Source of the DNA: Clostridium sp. CAG:632
GTDB lineage: Bacteria > Bacillota > Clostridia > Lachnospirales > Lachnospiraceae
NCBI GenBank assembly: GCA_000431515.1
Contig: HF991339.1
Span: 13,091 to 36,689 of the forward strand
DNA: 23,599 nt
Direction: 5' to 3'
In this document: piece by piece, positions 8,341-16,101 of the stretch
How the letters are laid out: each line of letters starts with the position of its first letter
Position numbering within the stretch: the first letter of the stretch is position 1
Notes under the pieces: generated by a model
What the model saw: only the letters and a program-made list of their open reading frames with translations
Told to the model about the DNA's origin: nothing
The model's database searches: none
Position numbers and translations under genes: made by a program

Positions 8341-8907
8341 ATGAGAAAAGGACTGAGAAATAAAAATCAAGGATATTCTATGGTAGAGATGATAATCGTG
8401 ATTGCGATCATCGGAATCTTATCAGTGATGTCACTCATTACCTGGCAGGCAGTTGACAGTGCGGCAAATAAGAAAGCAGTTTCTACCTTTGAGTCAGAGC
8501 TGTCAACACTGCGAACAACCACAATGGCTCAGGATTCTACATTGGCTATGCGACTTTACTATGATACGACACTGGAAAGTTATTGTCTGGAACGGGGAAT
8601 CATTTATATGGGTATTTTCGTAGTGCCGGATCCTTCGGATCCGGTTGCGAGTCTGGATTATTTCAGCTATAAGGGAACATCCAATCCGGTTATGGTTATG
8701 AAGAAAGGTTCTATTACATACGACGGACAGGACGTAAAGGATATAGCGGATGGAGTATATATTCACTTTAACAAGAGTGATGGTTCCATTGATACAGCGT
8801 ATGGTGCTGCAACTAAGTATATATTCAGAGATAAAAGCGGTGATCTGATCGCAAATGTTAAGCTGAATAAAGATACAGGTCTTTACAAAGAGACCTATGA
8901 GAACTGA
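8341..8907 (+). CDS. Pseudopilin, GspH/FimT-like
   Basis: 188 aa from ATG 8341. The ribosome site (AGGTGGTGAG) overlaps the preceding stop. The leader MRKGLRNKNQG|YSMVEMIIVIAIIGILS has Glu at mature +5 and an N-terminal helix, followed by WQAVDSAANKKAVSTFESELSTLR, the usual amphipathic extension of a pilin backbone (quoted in parts: WQAVDSAANKK and TFESELSTLR). Length is ordinary for a minor pilin. The C-terminal half is a predicted beta-sheet globular domain with a YIFRDKSGDLIANVKL strand pair near the end. It should be a PilD substrate and part of the minor-pilin set. The assignment to GspH/FimT rather than another minor class is tentative. Confidence 0.83.
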   Translation: MRKGLRNKNQGYSMVEMIIVIAIIGILSVMSLITWQAVDSAANKKAVSTFESELSTLRTTTMAQDSTLAMRLYYDTTLESYCLERGIIYMGIFVVPDPSDPVASLDYFSYKGTSNPVMVMKKGSITYDGQDVKDIADGVYIHFNKSDGSIDTAYGAATKYIFRDKSGDLIANVKLNKDTGLYKETYEN

Positions 8908-8926
8908 TGGAAGGGGAGGTTGAGTG

Positions 8927-9676
8927 ATGAAGAAAACGAACAATCGAGGCTTTTCATTAGTAGAACTGATTCTTGCAATTGCAATTTTAGCAATTATTAT
9001 GGTTGCAGCAGCAAGTTTCATGGGAACAACAACAAGGACTTACACAAGGACTAAGAATGATATTGCAATACAGGAAAAGGGACAGGAAATATTTGATTCT
9101 ATTTCGGATAAACTGATGCAGGCAACCTGTGTTAAGATCGGTACCTCTGACGGTAATGTATATTATTCTTATCCGAGTGAAGGTAAGTATGAGTTTAGCG
9201 GCATTGATGGCGTAGATAAGGAAACAGATATTTCTTATATATGCATTGCTTATGAACGGAAAAACGGAGCCGGGGAATATGAAACGGTTGCCGATACTTA
9301 TTATTATAATAGTACGGACAAGAAGCTGTATATGGACCGGGTATCCGGAACTGTACGAACAGAGGCTGTATCAACAGCAACGGATATGGTCGAGACTCCG
9401 TCAAGTGCTATTGTAGCTCCTCCGGGAGAAGCATTATTAAAAACAGCAGTAAAAAGTACATCTGTGATTTTTGCAAATCAGGATTTGTTAGTCGGAAGCG
9501 ATATAGAAGGATTGAAGGGGTATGTGATATCGAAAGATAATTCCGTACATTTACTTCTGAGTCTGAAGAAACAACAGGCAGAAAATGATGTGGAAGGAAT
9601 CATTACAATCCGTAACAACTATGTGCTGAAGGCTAAGAAGGAGCCGGCTTCGACATCGGAGTCGTCAACCCCGTAA
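8927..9676 (+). CDS. Pseudopilin, PilW/GspJ-like
   Basis: 249 aa from ATG 8927; the ribosome site GGGGAGG (8913-8919) is 7 nt upstream, which favours this start over the GTG at 8924. The leader MKKTNNRG|FSLVELILAIAILA has Gly at -1 and Glu at mature +5. After the helix comes KNDIAIQEKGQEIFDSISDK, matching the region of PilW and GspJ proteins where residues pair across the minor-pilin complex. The C-terminus ends in a Ser/Thr/Pro-rich tail. It is the fifth protein with a prepilin-like N-terminus in this locus, counting the PilX-like one. Start choice and pilin class are well supported; its exact role in pilus tip assembly is inferred. Confidence 0.83.
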   Translation: MKKTNNRGFSLVELILAIAILAIIMVAAASFMGTTTRTYTRTKNDIAIQEKGQEIFDSISDKLMQATCVKIGTSDGNVYYSYPSEGKYEFSGIDGVDKETDISYICIAYERKNGAGEYETVADTYYYNSTDKKLYMDRVSGTVRTEAVSTATDMVETPSSAIVAPPGEALLKTAVKSTSVIFANQDLLVGSDIEGLKGYVISKDNSVHLLLSLKKQQAENDVEGIITIRNNYVLKAKKEPASTSESSTP

Positions 9677-9707
9677 ATGACGATAGAATGAAAGAAAGGA
9701 GCAAGTT

Positions 9708-12700
9708 ATGTTAAAAAGCAGAAAGCTAAAAATCATAATCGGAGCATTGGTAGTTATCGGTGTTTTGATTGCGTCTTCTATCTGGGTATCTATGTCATTA
9801 AAAACGAATGCGGTGGATGAGTTTGGCTATACGAAGCTGGCAGATAACAATAGTGCCACATCAACAAAGACGCAGATTGATTACATTATTGAAAATGCAA
9901 ATGCAGCAAACACCAGTGACAAGGCCGGATATGATACCAGTAATTATTACATTACGATCATTGTTCCGTCTGCCGGAGATGCAGCAAATGCAACAGCAAG
10001 TTTAAACGACTTTTTGGTAAATGGCGGTTTTCAGAAATATATTATCAACGATAACCGTACGATTGCAGCGACTATGCCGGATGGAAAGATTGTCCTGAAG
10101 ATTCAGACAGCAGCTGAGTTAGGTTCGGTGGATGCGGCAGAGACTCTTTCAGATGCAGATCTGATTTATGTTTATGCTGAAAAGGCTGCACAGTATAAGG
10201 ATAATCCGATTTCAGAGGATTTGTATGAATCTTTACGGAATTTCGCTTTTGGTAAGAATAAACCTCTGATCATGAATTATGATCTGAAGAATGACGGTAG
10301 TAAGGATGATAAGACAGATCCTGTAGTTTCAACAGCATCTAAGGTTTTCTATATGACAACCGTAGACTTTAAGAACAGCTGGAAGAGAACCAAAACTACC
10401 AAGGCAAGCGCATGGACAAAGGATACAACAGATGTAATGGGAACATTACAGGCTTATATGTCATCCCTTCGTTCTACATATTCTACCTATCAGTTGAACA
10501 ACCTGACAATTCCGAGTGGATATGCAAGCTGGTCTGATTACTGGATGCGTACTGAAACAAGTGATCCTACATTGAATGTGTTATACATTTATGGCGATGG
10601 CGCTGATAAGAAGTCTGAAATCCAGAACCTGGCAGACTGGATGATCGGTGATGGTAAGACAGCTGTATTTGGTAACAGTATTGAAAGTAATATTCCTACA
10701 AAGGCGGTAGCGGAGACTGCGGGAGCAGCAGATCTGACACCGGATTCCCTGTATTATACACGTGGGGATGGAACAAAGGTGAAGAAGTATGATTATATCT
10801 TTATTTCACCGGAAAATTATAGTGCCGCAAATGATATTACAGATGAGGTCCGGGCAGAGTTAAATACGATTTCCGAAGCAACGGATACACAGACCTATAT
10901 TATCTTTGGTACTATGGAAGCACAGACATCAGAGCCGGGCGGCGGTTCAACTACAGATCCGGAAAATCTGGTGATCGATACTTCTACAAACTTTGGTAAG
11001 CTGGTTGATTTATCAATCACAACCACCGGATATGCAAAGAAGAATAATGTGCTGGTTGTTGGTAAGGCTTATATGCAGACACTGGCAGCAAATCCGGACA
11101 AGAACCCAACTAAGATAGCACAGATCGTAACCTTGATCAATAAGAGTACATACCGGAATTATTCAAATGGCGGTGGCGGAACCAGCGGTTCTACATCAAC
11201 AACTGCATTCCGGGTACTGGAATTACAGCCATGCTATCCGATTGATCTGGAGCTGGCGTTGCAGTCAACGATTACAACAAATGGAAGCAAGTATACAGCA
11301 TATGGAAAGCTCGGAAACTATTACACAGTTCCAGCGAATGTATTAAACAGTACAGAGATTGATAACTACACGGATGAGAACGGAAATGTTAAGACAGAGT
11401 ATTATCAGTGGGATTTGTCAAAGGCAAAGCTGGCATACGCATTAAATATGCCGGTAGATAATATCGAACTGGTGCAGATGTCAACGGAAGAGTTTATTAC
11501 TTCTAAGGCAGATGCAGCTGATAGTTATGATTTGATTTATATTGGTGGAAATAAATCTGCATTAAAGCCTTCTACAGTATATAATATGTATCCGTTCTGG
11601 GAAGTGACAGCCAATGTAGCAGATAATACAGCAGCTTTTTCTATGTATGCACATACAGGTGAATTAAGTGGTTTCCTTGGTAAAATGTCAGGAACCAGTG
11701 AGTATACTTCTTCAGTCATGAACGGGAATGATATTACCTTTGATCGATTGAACTCGCTGAAGGAATATATCGATGCAGATATGCCGATTGTATTCAGTAA
11801 TGAGGTATGGAGTGCATATGAAGATGCAGTGGCAAATAAGTATGCAAACAAATTTATTGATCCGGATTCGAATATGTATAAATTGATGACTTATGCGGAT
11901 GAACATAAGAAAGCCGGAGCAACGAATGTATTAGAGTCTTGGGAAAATAAAACAAAATCAACGAATACCACATTGAGTGAATACTGGGTTATGAATCAGA
12001 CAACCGATGGAACGGATGGACAGATTCAGAGAATTGAAAATCCGGATGGAGCTTATGGAACTGCAGCTAAAGTGACAGTATTTACAGATGTATTAAGTAA
12101 TGAACTGTATACCTTAGTGTATAGTACTGGTGTAGCAACAAGACCAAAGTATACAATCACAACAAATGCGATTGAGTATTCGGATAAAGATGCAGCTACA
12201 AAGCTGACAGATCGGAATCTGACCTGGACAGTGGAACTGATAAATCCTATTGAAGGACATACGTATCAGGGAGTCCTGTTAAGGGATAAGGATGATAATG
12301 CCGAATACGATCTCTCATCAGAGGTGGTCGGAGATCCGGTTACATTTACAGGTGGTAAGGCAGATTTTGCATATTCATATCCTAGCAGTGAGTTTGGAGC
12401 ATTCAGCTGGAAAATCGTAGTTGCGGATGTAACAAATGCAGAAGGTAAGAGTATGTTGAATCCTTGCCCATCCAGAGGATATTCTGCGATCAGTGCGATT
12501 GCAAGATCAGAGGATCAGCCAAAGAAAGAAGCATCAATTCTGGAAATCATGCCTATGAAGACGTCGCAGGTAGGTGGACAGGATGGACAGGATGGACATA
12601 CTTTGTATCTGGATAGCAATTATCAGCAGGCGAGAGGTAGTCAGTTCCTGTATTCAAAAGCTTTTAATGATGATGGAACCATAAATAAAAATGTTACCTA

Positions 12701-14867
12701 TGGATATGCACCAACACCAAAGTCCGGTGGACAGATTAAGAATTATTATGATACAAAGGATATCAATTTTACTGAGCATGGGTATAACTGGCAGAAAGAT
12801 GTATATCTTGGAAAATATCAGTCAACATTGGGATTGAATCGATATGACAGTGATATGGGGCATGAAGATTGGACTTATAATTATGTTGATTCAATTACAG
12901 ATGATTTTGATCTTTCATTAGATATTATGTATATGGATGATATCGAGTATTATGCGGAGGCTGTCAGAAAGGCATCCGATGAGGATCGCGCAAGATATGC
13001 ACAGTATGCAGAAGATGCAAAGGCAGTTTATGATGCATATAATACCAGTGGTACTGTAGAGTATAAAGCATTAAATGATGCAGAAACAGCTTTACGGAAT
13101 GCGTTGCTGACATTACAGCAGGGCGGCAGCTTGACGGTTACCAATACCATGAAGAGTGCTCCGAATGCACCGGATACGTTTACGTATACAGCAGATAAGT
13201 TTAACTTATATGATCTGGACGGCATTCTGGATTCCGGTGAATATTTCCGGTTCTTCTATATCAACTCGACCATGGGTGGAGCAGGAGAGTGGAGCTTCCC
13301 GCCTGCATATGGATTCTATAGTGAGTTCTATAAGCCATACATCACAGAGAATGATAAGAAGATAGATGCATATCGGAAGTATCGTCATTTCAGTATGCTG
13401 GCATATGGCCCGGATGAATATTTAAGAAACAATTATGATGTAGTAGTAATTGGTTTCTATGATGATTATATGAGTGGATTTACAGACTTTAGTACTAATT
13501 CATGTGCAGATCTGGAGAGCTTCTTAGATAAAAACGGCAGCTTACTGATGACGCATGATAATATGACAAAGTTTGCAAATGATACAAAGTATTCAGTAAA
13601 TCTTACAAAAACGTTACGGTCTTATGCAGGAATGGAACGATTTGGTGAGATTACGGTAGCGGGTGGTACAGATTCTTCTGACTTACCGAAATATGTTACT
13701 ACAGATTCTGATAGATACTTCTTCAGTAATCTGAGTAATGGTAAGGGTGGAGTTGATTTAAGTAAGAATAATACAGCTACTGGTTCTGCATGGGTTTCGC
13801 AGGCAGATACGTGGTTAAGACAAAGAGGAGCTAACTTAGGTAAGATTGGATATCCTGGATATACGGATGCGTTTATGATTTATGAAACAAATCAGACACG
13901 GTCTATGCCGTATGTATTTGCTGAATTCCAGATTGAAAATCAGATTAAGTACAACTTGTCATATGGTCCGCTGGATATTACAGGTACGACCAAAGCAACT
14001 CAGGTAAACCGTGGTGTTGTTACAACTTATCCATTCTATGTTGTTTCCGATCTGCGTATATCGCCGACACATAACCAGGCATATTCGCTGAATCTGGAAG
14101 ATGATCAGGTGACAGTATGGTATACATTCGCAGCTGACAGTCAGTCAGGAACCGGTACTTCCGGTGGTAGTGATTATCAGACATTGAAGGAGAATTCTTC
14201 TATGTATGCAGCATCACCGAAGGATGGTATGGATAGTTACTTCATTTATTCGATTGGTAACATTACATACTGTGGTGCCGGACATGCAATGGTAACCGGT
14301 GATAAGCGTGATAACAATGATGAAAGAAAGCTGTTCTTAAACGTATTGGTTAATATGGCAAAGAAGAGCGGTAAGACGATCGAGAGAGAAAAGGATATTA
14401 TCCTTTACGATCCGGATGGAACCACAAAAGCACCTGGTAATGTAGTAAAACGAGATGCAGAAAGCGGTTATTATATGGAGGCAAGTTCAGGTGTAACTTA
14501 TCCGGAATTTGCATTTGGCATGGATATGTCACCAAGTGATACTGTAACCGATGTTAAGATTTTCTATGATTTGGACTACAATGCAGCAAATGGTGAAGTA
14601 AATGATGTTTATACGGAGTCGGATAGTCATATTCTGGTTCCGACGACCGAGGATACGATCAAGAAGTTAAACGCTGGAGAAGTATATAAGGTAAATAAAG
14701 TCAGTGCACCGGCATTGGTAACAAAGCATAGCTACTTTGATGAATATGACGGAACCTATACATACCTGGTCGTTCAGGCGACTGTAAAGGATAATATGGG
14801 AACCGAGCATATTATTACAAAACGAATCAAGATCAAGCTGACCAGGGAGATGTTAAATCTGACCTAA
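9708..14867 (+). CDS. Giant membrane-anchored extracellular protein of the pilus locus (DUF5057-like)
   Basis: 1,719 aa from ATG 9708, ribosome site AAAGGAG 10 nt upstream. A short basic start and one hydrophobic segment (about 8-30) make it a signal-anchored surface protein; there is no LPXTG sorting signal at the C-terminus. It contains only about four cysteines. Four places show the same theme of a hydrophobic strand ending a Rossmann-like core: DLIYVYAEK near 151, YDYIFISPENY near 361, YDLIYIGGNKS near 607 and YDVVVIGFYDDY near 1243, each followed 20-110 residues later by a strand such as KPLIMNYD, TYIIFGTME, MPIVFSNEVW or GSLLMTHDN. Strands like FRVLELQPC (501) and SILEIMPMK (940) open two of these units. 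This resembles degenerate glutamine-amidotransferase/ThuA-like folds and, from memory, proteins annotated DUF5057 next to pilin genes in Lachnospiraceae. The function is unknown; adhesin or pilus-tip partner is a guess. Confidence 0.7.
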   Translation: MLKSRKLKIIIGALVVIGVLIASSIWVSMSLKTNAVDEFGYTKLADNNSATSTKTQIDYIIENANAANTSDKAGYDTSNYYITIIVPSAGDAANATASLNDFLVNGGFQKYIINDNRTIAATMPDGKIVLKIQTAAELGSVDAAETLSDADLIYVYAEKAAQYKDNPISEDLYESLRNFAFGKNKPLIMNYDLKNDGSKDDKTDPVVSTASKVFYMTTVDFKNSWKRTKTTKASAWTKDTTDVMGTLQAYMSSLRSTYSTYQLNNLTIPSGYASWSDYWMRTETSDPTLNVLYIYGDGADKKSEIQNLADWMIGDGKTAVFGNSIESNIPTKAVAETAGAADLTPDSLYYTRGDGTKVKKYDYIFISPENYSAANDITDEVRAELNTISEATDTQTYIIFGTMEAQTSEPGGGSTTDPENLVIDTSTNFGKLVDLSITTTGYAKKNNVLVVGKAYMQTLAANPDKNPTKIAQIVTLINKSTYRNYSNGGGGTSGSTSTTAFRVLELQPCYPIDLELALQSTITTNGSKYTAYGKLGNYYTVPANVLNSTEIDNYTDENGNVKTEYYQWDLSKAKLAYALNMPVDNIELVQMSTEEFITSKADAADSYDLIYIGGNKSALKPSTVYNMYPFWEVTANVADNTAAFSMYAHTGELSGFLGKMSGTSEYTSSVMNGNDITFDRLNSLKEYIDADMPIVFSNEVWSAYEDAVANKYANKFIDPDSNMYKLMTYADEHKKAGATNVLESWENKTKSTNTTLSEYWVMNQTTDGTDGQIQRIENPDGAYGTAAKVTVFTDVLSNELYTLVYSTGVATRPKYTITTNAIEYSDKDAATKLTDRNLTWTVELINPIEGHTYQGVLLRDKDDNAEYDLSSEVVGDPVTFTGGKADFAYSYPSSEFGAFSWKIVVADVTNAEGKSMLNPCPSRGYSAISAIARSEDQPKKEASILEIMPMKTSQVGGQDGQDGHTLYLDSNYQQARGSQFLYSKAFNDDGTINKNVTYGYAPTPKSGGQIKNYYDTKDINFTEHGYNWQKDVYLGKYQSTLGLNRYDSDMGHEDWTYNYVDSITDDFDLSLDIMYMDDIEYYAEAVRKASDEDRARYAQYAEDAKAVYDAYNTSGTVEYKALNDAETALRNALLTLQQGGSLTVTNTMKSAPNAPDTFTYTADKFNLYDLDGILDSGEYFRFFYINSTMGGAGEWSFPPAYGFYSEFYKPYITENDKKIDAYRKYRHFSMLAYGPDEYLRNNYDVVVIGFYDDYMSGFTDFSTNSCADLESFLDKNGSLLMTHDNMTKFANDTKYSVNLTKTLRSYAGMERFGEITVAGGTDSSDLPKYVTTDSDRYFFSNLSNGKGGVDLSKNNTATGSAWVSQADTWLRQRGANLGKIGYPGYTDAFMIYETNQTRSMPYVFAEFQIENQIKYNLSYGPLDITGTTKATQVNRGVVTTYPFYVVSDLRISPTHNQAYSLNLEDDQVTVWYTFAADSQSGTGTSGGSDYQTLKENSSMYAASPKDGMDSYFIYSIGNITYCGAGHAMVTGDKRDNNDERKLFLNVLVNMAKKSGKTIEREKDIILYDPDGTTKAPGNVVKRDAESGYYMEASSGVTYPEFAFGMDMSPSDTVTDVKIFYDLDYNAANGEVNDVYTESDSHILVPTTEDTIKKLNAGEVYKVNKVSAPALVTKHSYFDEYDGTYTYLVVQATVKDNMGTEHIITKRIKIKLTREMLNLT

Positions 14868-14899
14868 TGAGCAGACCTTGGTAATGAATTAAAAACAGA

Positions 14900-14933
14900 C
14901 TGCTGTATTCGAAAAACGGATACAGCAGTTTTT
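14900..14933 (+). terminator. Intrinsic terminator ending the pilus operon
   Basis: Arms CTGCTGTATTCG (14900-14911) and CGGATACAGCAG (14917-14928) form a 12-bp stem with one G-U pair and a five-A loop, followed directly by TTTTT. It lies 33 bp after the stop of the giant gene. Confidence 0.92.
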
Positions 14934-14953
14934 GTGTGAATAGGTTGAAATCC

Positions 14954-15715
14954 ATGGAAGATATGGTGTATAATGACCAGGTAGCCGGTAGCTGCGTTCA
15001 TATCGTGCAGGAACCGGTGGGAAGAGCAGAGAAAGGATTATACAATACGGAGATGTTTAATTCAGTTGGAAATACAATTTTTACTGTCTTTCTTGTGGTG
15101 ATTCTGATATATTTAATTATCTGGACAGTAAAGTTTTCGGGAACACAGTTGGATAAAAAACGAGCAAGGCAGAGCATAGAGGTTCGTGCCAAACAGAATT
15201 CAATCCGGCAGAGGACGATCGCATGTTCTAAAAATTACTGGTATAATAACCGGGAAGTAGAAGATTGTCCGGAGGATGTACCGGTAGAACGATATTATCA
15301 TTATTTCGAGACAGAGCAGGAGTGTATCAAGGCATTGATCATGGAGATGTATGATTGTGCATTGGTCCGGACGGAAGAGATTGAGAGAATTGCGTTTGGA
15401 GCGGTCAAGCCGGTAGAGCTTAATTTCAGCAGCTCATATGAAGTAGATGATGAATATGATGATTTTGATTATGATTTTGATGAGGCGGTTGAAGAACTGA
15501 TGAATCAGGATGATGAAGAGGTCGCTGCTGCAGCGGAAGAGGCAGATGACAGTGAGATACGGGCCGAGATTTATGACTGTTGGACAGGATATGTCATGCA
15601 GTTATATGACATGGTCTGTGTTAATTGTAATGAGGAAATGAAGAATCATATCCGGAATAAGATTATGGTCTATGGACATAAGGATCCGGAGATTTTAATT
15701 CACAGTCCGGAATAA
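14954..15715 (+). CDS. Small anchored acidic protein of unknown function
   Basis: 253 aa from ATG 14954. Other in-frame starts are GTG 14936 (inside the end of the terminator), ATG 14963 and ATG 15053; none has a strong ribosome site, so the N-terminus is uncertain. One transmembrane helix, IFTVFLVVILIYLIIWTV, lies near residues 42-59, followed by a basic stretch (KKRARQSIEVRAKQ) and a largely soluble domain with several cysteines. Near 167-205 it carries a very acidic, aromatic-spaced run (DDEYDDFDYDFDEAVEEL) and then an Ala/Glu-rich stretch. By the positive-inside rule the larger C-terminal part would be cytoplasmic. I do not recognise the family. It follows the pilus operon but is separated from it by the terminator. 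Confidence 0.65.
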   Translation: MEDMVYNDQVAGSCVHIVQEPVGRAEKGLYNTEMFNSVGNTIFTVFLVVILIYLIIWTVKFSGTQLDKKRARQSIEVRAKQNSIRQRTIACSKNYWYNNREVEDCPEDVPVERYYHYFETEQECIKALIMEMYDCALVRTEEIERIAFGAVKPVELNFSSSYEVDDEYDDFDYDFDEAVEELMNQDDEEVAAAAEEADDSEIRAEIYDCWTGYVMQLYDMVCVNCNEEMKNHIRNKIMVYGHKDPEILIHSPE

Positions 15716-15720
15716 TATGC

Positions 15721-15749
15721 TTGTATTTTGCATATGAATAAGATATAAT
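15721..15749 (+). promoter_or_regulatory. Sigma-A-type promoter for the ncRNA
   Basis: TTGTAT (15721-15726) and a perfect TATAAT (15744-15749) are separated by exactly 17 bp. A start near 15756 is predicted. No convincing long coding frame with a ribosome site follows, so it most likely drives the RNA between here and the terminator at 15994-16017. Confidence 0.75.
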
Positions 15750-15755
15750 AATCTC

Positions 15756-16018
15756 ATGAAGAACGAATGCAGGCCAGATAGAAGCTGGCTGTTCCATGAG
15801 TTATTAATGCCTGAAATGTACGACAATTTCCTTAATTTTGAACCTACATTTTTTGATATGGGAGTTTTATATTCATAACAGGATGTCAGGCCTCCGTTTG
15901 CAGTGGAAGACAGGAATGTTATATGCGGACACCCACCTAGCTATGCTAGGAGTCAAAAGAGGAAACCGGCATTTTGGGTATTACTTAGGAAGAAAGCAGC
16001 AGAAATGCTGCTTTTTTC
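15756..16018 (+). ncRNA. ssrS: Structured non-coding RNA, possible 6S RNA
   Basis: The stretch between 15716 and 16090 has no credible gene but has a near-consensus promoter and a terminator about 265 nt apart. It is rich in pairing. A 5' stem-loop has nested arms CTCATG/CATGAG, GAAC/GTTC and GCCAG/CTGGC (15753-15799). AATGCC (15806-15811) can pair with GGCATT (15968-15973), bracketing the middle. CCTAGC-TAT-GCTAGG (15936-15950) is a perfect hairpin. The segments TTGAACCTACA...TGGGAGTT and ACCCACCT...AGGAGTCAAAAG look to me like conserved parts of Firmicutes 6S RNA, the RNA that mimics an open promoter and binds RNA polymerase holoenzyme. That identification is from memory and is not proven. 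The length is somewhat above typical 6S, so the 5' hairpin may be a leader. The two short reading frames here are judged spurious. Confidence 0.6.
15994..16017 (+). terminator. Intrinsic terminator of the ncRNA
   Basis: AAGCAGCA (15994-16001), a GAAA tetraloop and TGCTGCTT (16006-16013) form a perfect 8-bp stem running into six T residues. Confidence 0.9.
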
Positions 16019-16101
16019 TTGGTTGGAGCTTTCAATGGATCAGGTAAGATTTCTGTATTTTCCACAGAATATTTACAATACATAATAAGGTGCGTATATT
16101 T

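Noticed and set aside
12571..12600. GGACAGGAT tandem 9-bp repeat in the giant gene
   Set aside because: Only two to three copies encoding GQDGQDG; in frame and too short to claim a function.
16051..16079. Promoter before the SpoIID-domain gene (TTCTGT and TACAAT, 17 bp apart)
   Set aside because: The -35 matches poorly; a sporulation-sigma promoter is possible but the bases seen do not fit a consensus well enough.
15838..16085. Two short open frames (15838-16047 and 15903-16085)
   Set aside because: They run through RNA hairpins and the ncRNA terminator, lack ribosome sites, and their products look random.
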